Positions 1-11,462 of a DNA stretch of 64,000 nt are shown here, in pieces. The position numbers and the translations under genes are program-made. Source of the DNA: Triatoma infestans (lineage: Eukaryota; Arthropoda; Insecta; Hemiptera; Reduviidae); contig JAAEAF010014531.1 of NCBI GenBank assembly GCA_011037195.1, positions 1-64,000 of the forward strand. Direction: 5' to 3'. Position 1 is the first letter of the stretch. Each line of letters opens with the position of its first letter. Under the pieces are notes generated by a model. The model was not told the origin of the DNA and did not search any database. It saw nothing but the letters and a program-made list of their open reading frames with translations.

Positions 1-376
1 AAGCAGGTATCAGATCTGTCTGATAACGGGCCTGTTTACACGACACGGAAAGGCTCAAGAAACATCTGCCCAAGGTGGGATTGGTTGATTCGGAGCCCTT
101 GTGTAGATTGTGTCAGGAGGAGGAGGAGGAGACGGCCTCTCTCCTGTTGTTTGATTGCGTCGCAATCGGCAGATTGCGGTACAAGTTTTCGGCAAGTTGA
201 GACCGGAGGAAATCGTACTTCAAGAAGGACTTGTGGGGAAGGTCATGGACCTCATGAAGAGGGGAGGATTCCTCTACTAGACATCAAGGGGTTTGCAGAA
301 TAAGCCTCAATGGGCAGGCTATAGTGCCTGGGTTAGAGTGCCCCCTGTTATCATTCCAATCTAATTCTAATCTAAG
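1..376 (+). pseudogene. 3' end of a LOA/R1-type LINE, ORF2 C-terminus plus 3' UTR
   Basis: The window opens inside the last part of a retrotransposon ORF2. Read with two frame changes (near 47 and 205), it encodes the conserved tail of LOA-type proteins: an ITGLFT-H-G segment, a CCHC motif (CRLCQEEEE, then a degenerate H position, then DCVA) and a final RGGFLY before the stop at 278-280. The same order and many of the same residues occur in the well-preserved LOA element at 25.8-31.1 kb (CRLCQEEEETASHLLFDC and EGGFVY). The two also share the start of the 3' UTR (AATAAGCCTC). This copy is therefore a related, decayed member on the opposite strand, cut by the window edge. Its 3' boundary near 376 is a guess; I see no clear tail. 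Confidence 0.8.
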
Positions 377-1500
377 AGAAAGTTGTGTGAGTGTATAACA
401 CCAGATTTTTTAATGTGTAATCTTAAATACCAATGAATTACTAATTTTTGCTAAAGTCCTCTGAGTTGAGATACATAATTAAAAGTTTATATGGGAATCA
501 CTTGTAATTTATTGAAAAAAATTTTTTTGCGTACCTCTCTAATATGAATCAATCAGCGTAAAGTTAATTTTAAAATTAAGTGGTTTATATCCAGTTTTCT
601 AGTTTCTAATGTAATTATGTACGTAGTGGAGGTTTTTGCAAGTTGCTGATACCATTTTTTTTTTAGAAGTAAACGGATGTTTTTTCGAGCACAACAGCTT
701 ATTTAAGTCCCCTAGACTTAGGTAACATATTAAAGAACACTTGAGATGCATCATTTAATTTAATTTTTGATTCCCATGGTGATAGTTTAGATTTAAGAAG
801 CATCAATTTTCAGGCCTTAGTTCAGTTAATTTGTATCTTACATTTACTTTACTTTTAGTAAAGTAAATCAAAGTAAGGAATTTCATTGAGTTTGTTAGTT
901 TTCCTGCATAAATTTGTGGTAAATCCATTACAATTCTGGCAAGTTTCTTTTTTAACATCTATAGTTAATAATTCATAAAACTAATACTTTTATTTTAGTT
1001 GCTAAAACAAACAAAAAAAATTACGATTTCACAATCTATGAAATATTGAATGCAATTAAAAATTGACTAAAAATTTTAACTATGAGATAATTTTATTAAT
1101 AAAATTTATATGATATACTTTGTATTTTTATGAGAGTTAATTTTTGATAATTTTAAACTTGATATTATAATATGTTATTAAAACTTATTTGAAAAAATAA
1201 TTATAATAATAAAAATAATATTTGCATTATCTGTATTATAAGGGAATATGTAATTATAATAAAATTACGTTATAGTTATAATAAAAACGGATAATTCTTT
1301 CAAAAATACAATATTTAATATTGTACAGAAAAAGTGAAAAAAACTCGCTATGTGTGTACATATTGTTTTTAATCACTGGAAAGCAGATGGTGTGTTATTT
1401 AGTTATTAACTTTCATTAATTAATAGTGTATAATAATTAAAATGGAATACTAATGTAAAAAAAAAATATATATATATTGTAATAATAAGGGTGGAGAACT
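377..1500. other. AT-rich sequence without recognisable features
   Basis: No open frame or repeat is recognisable. The stretch is strongly A/T-biased and ends in an A-run followed by a short TA microsatellite near 1457-1478. Confidence 0.6.
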
Positions 1501-3590
1501 AGAGGATAACTAGAGGTACTATGCCATAGAATGTTGAAGCGGCGGAGGCCGAATACAAGAGGATGAAGTAGTAAAGGGGGCCGCCAGACGTCTGGCGCCT
1601 ACTAAGGTCTTTCTATCTGCTGTGCACCCCTTTAAACACATACAACCCCCGACCAAACACCCCTTGGCTGCTTGGCTTGGCCTCCCATACTCTTGGTGTG
1701 CTGCTACTCTATCTACTATCTTAACACACAGCAAGCCCCATGTTTGCCACACTAACATGTTCACAGCGTGACTGCTTTTCTTACTCGTTCTCTCTCTCTC
1801 TCTCTTACTAACCTACATTAAATTTATGCAATATTTTATTATTCTTAAATTAATTATTTCCAAACTTACCCTTTTTTACTTTTTTTTAAAGTTTAGGTGA
1901 AATTTAAGATCAAAATTTGGAATGAATAGCAACAAAGTATCCGAAATTAAACATTTCTTTTTTCTATTGAGTGTAATAAATTTTAAAACGCTTTATTTAT
2001 AATAATGATCATCTTCTTGAAAGTTTTATTGATTGTTTTATAATTTTTTTTAGTAATTTTACATTTCTATAAATTCAGCCAACTTCGTCCAGTCTGGCTA
2101 AATTGACAGAAAACTGTTTGGGTCACTATACATTTATAATGGATGTGTTAGATGGAGAGAATTTGGATCTCGTTGATGAAATAAGAAGACTGGGTTAACA
2201 TTGGTTAACTATGTATAATAATAAAGAGACACAGTCTGCCTGGACTTTACAGTAGAGAATCGTTATGGTAGAGTGGTATGAAAATGACACGAAGTGACTG
2301 GCGAGATGATGAACTATAGTGAACTATATTGAACTGTATCAAACTGAATTGAACTGTCATGAACTGTATTTTAAACTGTCTTCCAGTGGACCGTCCGTCG
2401 CTGTATTTATATACAGTTTCTCCTACTCCAGTCCGAGAGAGTGGTTGGGTTTGTTTCTCTTCTCTTTACTCTCTTTGGTTGCTGTTACAATTGCTGATAA
2501 AAAGGCCTAGGCAGATAGTAGTAATATCGACTTAGATCATAAAACTGCTAAATGCAACACAGACCACCATGCTTACGTTCCACACACACCACCTATTCAA
2601 CGTACAATTAAATCAAACCATTGTTGAGGAAATTCGCCAGATAAGCGCTAAATGTTACCAATGTCGCTACACCCAGGACTGTTACGTCCATTGCATCATA
2701 TGGAAAAGTAGGTTTTTAACGTAAAGAACCAAACATTCCCCTAGAATCTGTCAGTAGCTCCCCCACCAAGACCTAGGAGAAATGGTATAAAATGTCGACA
2801 ATCTCAGAGCTTTAATAAGTCCCAAGATCAACTCTCTATCTCTCTCATTCGCTCTCTAAAAGACAGTCTAAATGAAGCTGCGATATCTATCTGAACACTC
2901 CCAGCTAGCATTTTCTCTTTGTCTGAAAAACTAAGTTTCCTGTACTCCTCTTTAGATTATACAAGTTTTCTTTCATTTTCTTTTCCTCTTCACACTCAAA
3001 ATTCCGATGCTGTCACAATATTTTCTGGTCATTCCATAAATAATTCTCAGGATTATTTTTGTGCAATCATTGTGGGTAAGACAATCGGGCAAATTGAAAA
3101 CCATTCTTTGCTAATTTATTGTAATAAATGGACAAATATAGAAAACAAAGGGAAATCCTTGTCCTATCATTCTCTCACTCTCTCTCTCAAGAAAAACCCC
3201 AAACTGTGACTTCTTTCAAGAATGCCAAGCTAATTACTCCTTTTTACAAAATATAAACTAGCGATGGCTTCCAGGAAAACTCTTCTTAGATACTTAGATT
3301 AGCAATCTTTCAAAGGAAAACACAAGCTTGCTGATCTCTCTCTCTGAAAATCGCACAAATGTTATCTCCGAGTTATTAATCTCTTTTTCTATAGATAAAG
3401 TGTTTATAAAAGATTTAACAATCTCTTTCTCAACAAAGGATTATTACGTGCATAATCCATCTTCGTCAGTCTGTGTCACATCACATTGTGAAACTTAAAA
3501 AACATATTTTACATTCATTCATATTCCAAATCATATTTATACTAAGGGTTTTTGTTCTACTGCATTGTTAAAAAAAAATATATATATATA
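1501..3590. other. Unassigned region with short simple repeats
   Basis: 1501-1760 is richer in G+C than its surroundings but shows no coding signal that I recognise. A TC microsatellite lies near 1788-1804. At about 2308-2375 the words GAACTGTA or GAACTATA recur imperfectly several times, a degenerate short tandem repeat. A TA tract at 3580-3596 abuts the mariner element. No gene is supported. Confidence 0.5.
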
Positions 3591-3596
3591 TATATA

Positions 3597-4515
3597 CGAG
3601 GTGTGTAAATAAAGTAATGAGACTGATTTTTTATCTTTTTTTTATTCAAATAAAATTACAATTCAACATTGTCCCATTCAAAGTAACTACCTTGGGAAGC
3701 CACACAACGCTGAAGACGATTCTTCCATTCGTCATAGCAGTGCTGGAACTCGGATACTGGAATAGACTTCATTCAGTTGGTCGGTTACGGCTGTTTGAAT
3801 ATTCTCCAATGTTCCAAAATGACGTCCCATGAGGTGATTTTTTCAATTTGGGGAACAAAAAAAAGTCACATGGACTCAAGTCGGGTGAATAAGGAGGCTG
3901 AGGAGCCACAGGAATGTTATTACTGGCCAAATACTATTTTTCTACTACTATTTTTCGGAACCATTTTTGCACAAATTTTTCTCATCCCCAATTCATTAGT
4001 CAAAATTTGATGAACGGTTGTGTGAGTCAAATTCAACTCTTCGCCGATCATTCGGACTGTGAAACGACGATTTGAATGCACGAGATCGCGGATTCTGCCA
4101 ACATTTTCGTCGGTTCTTGAAGATGAAGGCCTTCCGCTGCGAGGCTCGTCTTCAATTGATTCCCTTCCTTCTGCAACGACTTAAACCACCTAAAAACCTG
4201 TGCTCTCGACAAAACATTGTCTCCATAGGCCTGGCACAGTTTTTCAAACGTTTCCGTTGCAATGTGCCCAAGTCTGAAACAAAACCTGATAGCACAACGT
4301 TGCTCGTAATTGATGTCACTCATTTTTAAAAACGCACTGAAAAAAACCTTGCTCACAAAAAAAGTCACTACGGACAGTGCAACAACTCTAGCATTTTCAA
4401 AATTGCACTGGACGTGTATCAGATGTTTACTTGCCCTACCACGCATGCGCCGCGTCTCCAGTGTTGCCATATCGAACACTAGAAAACCAGGTCATTACTT
4501 AATTTACACACCTCG
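3597..4515 (-). mobile_element. mariner-family element with internal deletion
   Basis: The element has terminal inverted repeats of about 26 bp, starting CGAGGTGTGTAAAT and differing at one position, and is flanked by TA as expected for Tc1/mariner insertion. On the minus strand the N-terminus of a mariner transposase begins MSDINYEQR near 4325 and includes the segment ATETFEKLCQAYGDN. Frameshifts follow. The helix-turn-helix end (TVHQILTNELGMR) is near 4000, and the third catalytic-triad motif (PPYSPDLSPCDFF) is near 3870-3900. The segment that should carry the first two catalytic Asp residues is missing between about 3930 and 3950. At 919 bp against the usual 1.3 kb, it has lost about 0.4 kb and cannot make active transposase. 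Its ends could still be mobilised in trans. Confidence 0.88.
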
Positions 4516-5059
4516 TATAACAAAAATAATGAAAATTATTCTGGTATGACACGTGATTTATAACTGATGTTTTCTCACCTATCCACAGTCACAGATTTCG
4601 ATGACTTCGTGATGGAGAATCATTACCAATTTTTACTACCATCTAGAAAAATATGCGACGGATGTTCGGTGAAATTAATGCCATCCTTGATCCTGCAGCT
4701 AATATAATTGATAAGGAACTTATGACTAGCAAGACAAAAAATATATAAAAAAAAAAAAAAAAATCTGGTGTGGATAAACTCACAATTTTTTCTTATAGCT
4801 GTTTACAAAGTTGTAATTGACAAATTTTTATTGTTAGTAATGAAATTCATCGGCGGTTTTCGTGGAGAAAATCGCGAAAACTAAAAAAAAAAAAAAACTG
4901 TTCAGTAAAAACGCACTTCCGGTTTACTAATTTTCTTAAAAACTCGAAATTATAGCAATTTTTAATTAATCTTATTTACTTCTAATTAATTTTGTTTAGA
5001 TTGTACAAGTGTATAATAAACTGCAATAGCGTTTCACCTAACAATGCCTTTAAATGATT
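4516..5059. other. AT-rich spacer with A-runs
   Basis: Several poly-A tracts (4747-4763, 4884-4898) and no coding signal. The words around 4905-4930 (CGCACTTCCGGTTTAC) resemble the dispersed repeat annotated at 5060, so decayed repeat DNA may extend here. Confidence 0.4.
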
Positions 5060-5260
5060 TTTTTTTTTCCGGAGAATTGTTTCAAATAAAAGTTATAGAT
5101 CTTTGTATCTATGTGCAATTGATGTGCCAAGTGTAAAGAAAATCGTACGAATCATATTTATCATATTGAAAATCGCAAAAAAGTGAATTAACATACAGAT
5201 CAATATCTAAAAACACTTTTATTTAGATCACGTGACCTCGAAACGTGTTTCCGGTGAAAA
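5060..5260 (+). repeat. Dispersed repeat V, partial copy
   Basis: Shares the start (GTTTCAAATAAAAGTTATAG), the middle (AAAGAAAATCGTACGA) and the hallmark TTTCCGGTGAAAAC with fuller copies at 9590-9985 and 59855-60245. I do not recognise the family. No terminal repeats or target duplications were found. Confidence 0.55.
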
Positions 5261-6096
5261 CTCGATATAAAAAAAAATTAAATAATCAGTTTTTTGCAAA
5301 AAATATAAATTTTATAAAAAAAAAAAGAAAGAAAAAATAACTCTCACTTTTTGTAATGATATAAAAATATCATAATTGATTCTGTGAAATATAAAATAAA
5401 AACGAATTTGATGAAATATTAAATGGTTTACTTTTAATTTAAAAACCAACTAATATTTTACCACTTCCCAAATATATTATTTATTAGAGAGAGGGAGAAT
5501 TTATTATGTCTTTTAAAATATTTATGATAATTAATATAATACTACCCATTTTATTTGAATTGAGGTTACATTTTTTTTTTTGTGTATACCAAATTATACA
5601 GAACTTGTTTAATATTCTACATAAATAAGGGAATATATAATAATCAGTCTTTTGAGTGAATATTGTCAAAAAACCCTTTTTCCAAATTTGAATTTGTAAT
5701 CTTTTCTGTTCTAATTGACTGAGAAAAATGTTGTTAGAGAAACAATAGATATTTTGTCTACCTGGAGCCTTAATGGAATCTAATTCAATGTTTGACAAAG
5801 ATTTTCAGATGTTACGCTTGAAAATAAAACGATTATTTTAGTAAATATATTGCAGAGAAAAACTGAATATAAAAAAAATTATTAATATTCCATATGAGAT
5901 TTAGATTGATTAATTAATTTAAAAGTAAGCTATCTTTCTTGAAATGACTCATTATCCGTGTCTTTATGAATCATTTCACTTTTCCAACATCTGTTTACAT
6001 CGGGATTAACTGACTGACGAAGAGAATTCATCTAAATTTTTTGATTTGTTGGTTCATTTGTTTTTTTTTTTTTGTTTATTTAGAGATTTACAACTA
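5261..6096. other. AT-rich sequence, no recognisable feature
   Basis: Short frames on both strands lack motifs. The region is low-complexity AT DNA. Confidence 0.5.
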
Positions 6097-6104
6097 TACA
6101 GATG

Positions 6105-6654
6105 TAGTGGAAGAAGAAATGCAAAAATAAATAGTTTTGAAAAATATTCTAAGTGAAATAAATTTGGCAAAAATACTGTATTTTTTTGAGTCAGGTACTA
6201 TAATTTAAGGACATTGTTGCTAAAGAGACAAAAGTACAGGAATCCGTTAGGAAAATAATACGACTTGGCCAACGGTTTTGTAAAAGAAAATCCCCCGTTA
6301 GAGAGGGCATTCCTTCAAGACAGTCTGCATTCTGCTTTCAAAGCCAGAACACTTGCTTCAAGAATCGCTCTCTAAAAATCACTGCCAGATATAAGTTAAA
6401 ACATAAGAGTTTATTCCAACTAAATTCGGTAAATTAATAAACATATTGCTGTGTTTTTGAATAACATTTAAATATCTTTAAAGAATATATTTAATTTAAT
6501 CTACCAATGTTTACTTAATTATTCTTATTACTTCTCTCTTAAATATATATACTTACAAGCCCTTTTACTAAACCGCTCGTGCTACACCAACTACTACTAC
6601 AAATACACAACAACTCAACACACCAAATACATTTCATTTTTCGTTCTTCCACTA
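6105..6654. mobile_element. Non-autonomous hAT-like element (550 bp)
   Basis: It begins TAGTGGAAGAA and ends with the inverted TTCTTCCACTA. It is flanked by TACAGATG (6097-6104) and TACAGATA (6655-6662), an 8-bp target duplication with one mismatch. An 8-bp duplication and termini of the form YAGNG are typical of the hAT superfamily. No transposase frame is present, so it is a MITE-like derivative. A second, 3'-truncated copy lies at 56197-56728 and shares long blocks, such as the run around ATAAGAGTTTATTCC. A 5' end lies at 35351. A solo LTR was considered, but the inverted termini and 8-bp duplication fit hAT better. Confidence 0.7.
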
Positions 6655-6793
6655 TACAGATAGTTAATAAGTAAATGTAATATAATGTTAATATACAATA
6701 CATGAAAAACTTGCTGGAAAATGCCGCCCAATGGAGGTACTCCCTATTACATTTTATCTGCTGTCAAGAAAATGCTAATTTAAATTTACGTGG

Positions 6794-6998
6794 AGGGAAG
6801 GGAGCGTGTTGGATTCGGATAGGGCCGGATCGGATTAGGTCCGAGTTCGAGTCCCCTTAGATTTTTTTTTCCTAGGAGCCCCTCTATAGCTCCACTGTTG
6901 GGTGATGGACAGTGTTGTCCGGAGGCCGGCAGTGAACTGAGAAGGCACCGGGCGCCAATGACCATAGCTGTTGACGCACCTTATATTAAAAAAAAAAA
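6794..6998 (+). mobile_element. SINE family A, tRNA-derived copy
   Basis: The 5' part carries a tRNA-like B box (GAGTTCGAGTCCCC). The body (CTAGGAGCC, GTGATGGACAGTGTTGTC, GGCAGTG, CGGGCGCCAAT) recurs in at least six other places in the window. It ends in an A-run and is flanked by AAATTTACGTGG (6782-6793) and AAATTTACTTGG (6999-7010), a 12-bp target duplication with one mismatch. It is presumably transcribed by Pol III and mobilised by a LINE in trans. Confidence 0.85.
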
Positions 6999-7019
6999 AA
7001 ATTTACTTGGTCGAGTTGT

Positions 7020-7570
7020 CAGCGACGGTTTTTAGTCTCCTAGGAAAATTGTTTGGGATAAGGGAAAGGGATTTTGAGGTCGGTGTGTAGGTTTAGGTTG
7101 GCAACATAATAGGAGAAGGGTTGATTATTCTTGTTGATAACTGAATACGATTAGTGTTGGACTACCTGTTGTGAACTACAATCCTCGCATCCATATGTCC
7201 AAAGGGGCTTTATAATAATAGTATTGTAGATAAGTACTTTGCTTTCAAGGGAAAGTTTGGAGCGCTGTCAGGTAGTCTTAAGAGAAATTTTTATCCTCGA
7301 AGTTCAAGTCTTTTTAATTTTATGTGTGAATTCCAGGTGAGTCTTTTATCTAGGTAAATTCCTAAAAATATAGGAGTTTGTCAACTGTCGATATTATGTT
7401 TCCATGGATAAGGGAGAGTAGAGGAAAAGTAGCGCGTCAGAGTGTGAAGGATATGTATTTGCTTTTAGCAGGATTGACCTTTATTATCCACCTGATTTAG
7501 ACAGTCTTGCAGAGTTGATATCGAATTGTACGAGGTTTTTGATCGGGATTTGCCATCTAAATCAAGAATT
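7020..7570 (-). pseudogene. jockey-clade LINE relic, reverse transcriptase C-terminal part
   Basis: On the minus strand, scattered over frames, are the hallmarks of the end of a jockey-type RT, in order. IKVNPAKSKYISFTL lies at about 7430-7490. FLGIYLDKRLTW lies near 7350. The word PLWTYGC, equivalent to the usual PIWTYG, lies near 7200-7215. NLHTDLKIPF lies near 7075-7100. Stops and indels interrupt it throughout, so it is dead. The same family, with the last segment better preserved, appears at 18680-18960 on the same strand. The upstream RT core and endonuclease are absent. The SINE at 6794-6998 sits immediately downstream. Confidence 0.72.
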
Positions 7571-9589
7571 AAATTCTAAAAAGTAAAGTTGCTTTAATTG
7601 TAGGGAAATAGGATTTCATACCCTAGTGTTTCCTACCCACTATGTGAATAATGAGAAGGAGAGAAGACTATGCTACGGTATCCATAGTGATATAGGATAA
7701 TATCTTTTCAAACTATTAAAACTAAGGGGACGATAATTTTTTTTTGCATTTTATAAAAATTACGACAAATACGTCAACAAATATTATAAAACAAATCATT
7801 TATAAAGAAAATTTTATATAATATATCAAAAAGGGGGAGAAATTTTGTAGTATGACACAATATGACGTCATGGATTTCGCAGAAAAATGTTTATCTAATA
7901 TTAATACGAACATCTAATTGCCAAAAAACCTGTGACACACAAGGGACTACTTTTTGTATATGAACACCTGTGGCCTCGCGCTAATAGCGCTGTCTCTGTC
8001 TCCCCCCTCTCCTCTCTCTCTGTCTCCCCCCTCTCCACTCTCTCTCTCTCTCTTATGCATGCAAAGTTTGATGATGGCCAACTTCAGGGGGAATGTTATT
8101 CATATTCAGTTGGATAGAAGAAGAGGATGGGAAACGTTACAGTTTTTGCACATGTAACGAGATTCCATTCAGAGTATGATATCCTGTTCATAATAGGCAG
8201 TTTAAAAATGAAATTCAACCATTTTGGATGAACGTTTAAAATATACAAAATTATTTATTTTCGGGTTAGACTCCGCGCATTCAATTTGTCTAATTTCCAA
8301 CTTCCCCTTAAGAGTGACCGCTTTCAGAAATATGCTGAACCTCCTATAAGTGAAACGGGGACGCTGACGTAGATAGTGTGGTATATCGTTTTCCTAACTC
8401 CCTAAGATTAATTAAATTAACTAATTTAACAAACAAATAAGTAATCTAGTGTTAAAAATGTTTTCTATTAATGGGAATCATGTCGTAATATAGTTTAAAG
8501 TTTGAGCCTTTATTCTGTCGTCTACATAGTGTTTTTTTTTTTTTTTGTGGAGTTGGACGCAGAAAATTTAGAATAGAAAGTATAGTGTCTTGAACAATTA
8601 CATATTATTGAGAAAACAGAGTATTGTAAGGACTTTACACTGACTGATATCAAGAATGAGAGCGTCTGTAGAAATGATTGATTGAACTGGCAGTGTTGGA
8701 CATAGTGATGTTTTCTTGAAGAATGTGCGTACAAGACTGAATGTCAGACTGAATCATTGAGAGTAGAAGGAGCCCTTATATATGCTTCTTGAAAATTCCC
8801 CTACTTCTCCCACTAGATCCCCTACGATAGTGAATTGACCAGCTTGTAGTAAGAAGATGCGTTACACCTCATCTGACGTGTTAAGCCTTGTAGCTGTAGG
8901 CGGATGACGTAGCAGTTAAGGGGTTGCCATAAGATTTTGGCTGCAGGCAGGACATCTTATATGCATCCATTATACCTATATGTACTGTTTAATCTTCCTT
9001 CCCCAGCATGTTAAAATTAATACTGGAATTTTAGTTATTGTATCTCTTTTTTGTCAACATTAATGGGCATGATAAAGGTGAAACCATATCACTATCATTG
9101 CTCTCCTCCACAGATTACGAAAATTTCTTCATTTATTTTCGACAATTTAAAAATACGCCAGGTATCAGAACGGTATTCATGTATCCACACCAGATACAAT
9201 GGGAATCTCTGTTTCTTGATTGACCTCGTTCGGGGGGGGGGGAACCCTCGTATCGTCCTTAGGAAAATGCTGTTAAAGTTTTAACTGCGCAAATTCAAAG
9301 CAGTCACAATCGAAAGCAAAAAAAAAATCATGAATCTGAGATTGTTTCTGAACAAAGATTAAAAAATATAATTGCCAAAGTGTTACATTACTGATCTTCA
9401 TAACAGCATTGTGTTTACTGATGAGGAAAATTATACAAGTAAAAAAATTTAATCGTCAAAATGATCGATTCTATGAGCTTAGAATTCAAATTTCTTATGC
9501 CAGCAATTCTTCTAATATATCCTAATATTATTACATAAGTGCCAGAACTTTATGTACCAAAGTGGTACTTTAGTGGAGAACTTAAATTA
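7571..9589. other. Unassigned, includes a CT-rich microsatellite
   Basis: A pyrimidine tract made of CTCTCTCTGTCTCC units lies near 7990-8053. A run of ten G lies near 9232-9241. Otherwise I see no coding signal or known repeat. Confidence 0.5.
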
Positions 9590-9985
9590 CTGCAAAGACA
9601 AATTTTCCTAAGAAAATGTTTCAAATAAAAGTGATAGGCATTTATATGTGTTTGGAAGCGTGAAAAATTGGATAGATTTTCCCCGAAATCTTCATGTCTG
9701 ATGTGAGTAAGGTTTCATCACCAGTTGCTGAATGAATTTTGACCAATTCCTTATGGTCAGCTGCGGTGTTGGTACTTAAACGGAATATCATATTAACCTT
9801 CCTGCGATTTTTTGTTATTAAGATATTTTGTTCACACACACACACACAGAAATTATTCGCAAAAACCATTTGTTTCGTATTCAGGACTCTCAGAAAGTGT
9901 ATTTCCGGTGAAAAGATAGTTTCGAAAATTTGACAGCATAGTAATACTTCCTGTTTACAGTAATAAGAAAGAGTAAAAATATGTT
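9590..9985 (+). repeat. Dispersed repeat V, long copy
   Basis: One of the two longest copies of an unidentified repeat. Shared landmarks with 59855-60245, in the same order: GTTTCAAATAAAAGTG, CCGAAATCTTCATGTCTGATG, ACTTAAACGGAATA, a CA-rich stretch, GTGTATTTCCGGTGAAAA, AATACTTCC, and a GAAAGAGTAAAA end. Further fragments are at 5060, 40770 and (minus strand) 34965 and 10835. The CA tract sits at the same internal position in the two long copies, so it is part of the element. The 117-aa frame on the minus strand here is not conserved in the other copies. Confidence 0.7.
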
Positions 9986-10834
9986 CCGTATTCAAAGTAT
10001 AAAATAATAATACATAAACAATTAGTTACTATTATTGAATTAAATCAGTGAAGCTTAGTTAATATCACGTACTAAGCGATAAACTTGCTTAATTGATAAA
10101 GCATGTTATTGCTTATGTTAATAATGAGTTAAACCTTATTGTTTACCTAGCATTGTTACTGCATACGTGTTTATATTTCTTCTAATTAAAATAAATTATG
10201 CACGTAATATATAAATACCGTAAATTTACTTGGAATCTCTTAAATATTATACTGAGAAGGCCACTCAGAATATAATGAATCCGACTTTATTTTATTGGAC
10301 GACAAATGTCACAAGGATGATAAATAGCAAGAGGAATACACTCCTGCAAAGTTAGAGCAGAAGTATTCAACAAGCGTCGGATCTTGACAAATCTATAAGA
10401 CAACAAAAATTGCGCAAGAAAATTCTTGCCAATATATATCTTTGAAGTAATCCGTCGAATGAGTTCTTAACACTGAAAAAGACTGTAAATTTACATCTGT
10501 CGATCTTTTCTAAATTGACACCACTCCAAAGATGTTCTCCACAACGACTAACATTGGTGATATCCTACGGGAGGAACTATTGTCTACCTGAAGAGCTTCT
10601 ATAATAATAATGTTTTCTCAGTTTTCACGACCAGAAAAAGGCTATTTCGGGAGATTGTCAAGTTACTATCTCTATCACATGGAAAAATAATTAATGATGT
10701 ATTTTAACAGGAAGATTTCATAGTTATTTCCATGCCAACAACAACCTTATCTTATATTAACGAGACTCTAGTTTACGATTGCATTAGGTGACGGACAATA
10801 GACTTCTTAGGAAAGGTTGTTAACGAAGGGTTTT
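9986..10834. other. AT-rich, no recognisable feature
   Basis: No coding or repeat signal that I can support. Confidence 0.45.
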
Positions 10835-10930
10835 ATGCATGTGTTTGTGTGTGATCAAAAGATCTTAAAGAAAGCTACTTGGGATTCTGTTTAGGTACTA
10901 CCTCCGAATTACTCCTTCATAGTTTCAGAA
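10835..10930 (-). repeat. Dispersed repeat V, short minus-strand fragment
   Basis: The words GTGTGTGATCAAAAGATCTTAAAG and GGGATTCTGTTTAGGTACTACC read, on the complementary strand, like the central part of repeat V (the AACGGAATA block next to the CA tract). Weak but ordered similarity. Confidence 0.4.
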
Positions 10931-10965
10931 AATGCACAATATTGACTTTTTCTAAAAAATTACCC

Positions 10966-11462
10966 TCTTCACTTATCGGAAATGCCGTTGACCACTTGTG
11001 CCAGATTTCGCGAGTAAATCCCGCATCTTATTTCCCTCCTCGCCCAGGCTAACTGCAGAATTACTCCAACTAGTCCGGCTGGCCATGATGATAGCAATTG
11101 GTCTCCTCACTGACCATAGTAGACTTAATAAGCAGATGCATTGCATGGGACTGGCAAATGGATAGCCTGTATAGGTTTTGTCGGGAAAAAGAGGAAACAG
11201 CATTGCATGTTCAGTGTCAGGGAGTTTCGCCTAGCTGACGCCTGCAAGCCTCACCCAAGAGACTTTCTAGGGACTATTAATGCAGACAGGACACGAGAGG
11301 GTGCTGTAATTAGAAGTTCAGATAAAGGACAGGATCGGAGAAGGACCCCAAATTATTGAGTGCCACAAAAGACCCTTAGAGGTCAAGTGGCATAGGCTGA
11401 AGAGCCAACCCCTCCATAGAATCTAAACTGATCTACATCTCCTATTTACCTTTACCATAGTA
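10966..11462 (+). pseudogene. LOA/R1-type LINE relic, ORF2 C-terminus and 3' UTR
   Basis: The translated plus strand gives LTAELLQLVRLAM, then IGLLTDHSRLNKQMHCMGLA. After a frame change near 11160 it gives LYRFCREKEETALHVQC, the CCHC-like tail found at the end of LOA/R1-type ORF2 proteins. The stop follows near 11237. No RNase H or RT sequence is identifiable upstream, so this is a 5'-truncated dead copy. About 220 bp of GC-richer sequence after the stop is probably its 3' UTR. It belongs to a different subfamily from the copy at 25.8-31.1 kb, since the residues around the CCHC differ. Confidence 0.7.

Noticed and set aside
4048..4479. 143-codon frame taken as a complete small gene
   Set aside because: It joins upstream noncoding sequence to the mariner transposase N-terminus; the true start is the internal MSDINYEQR and the end is a frameshift product.
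6105..6654. Interpretation as a solo LTR
   Set aside because: Ends are long inverted repeats (TAGTGGAAGAA) with an 8-bp duplication, not TG...CA with 4-6 bp.
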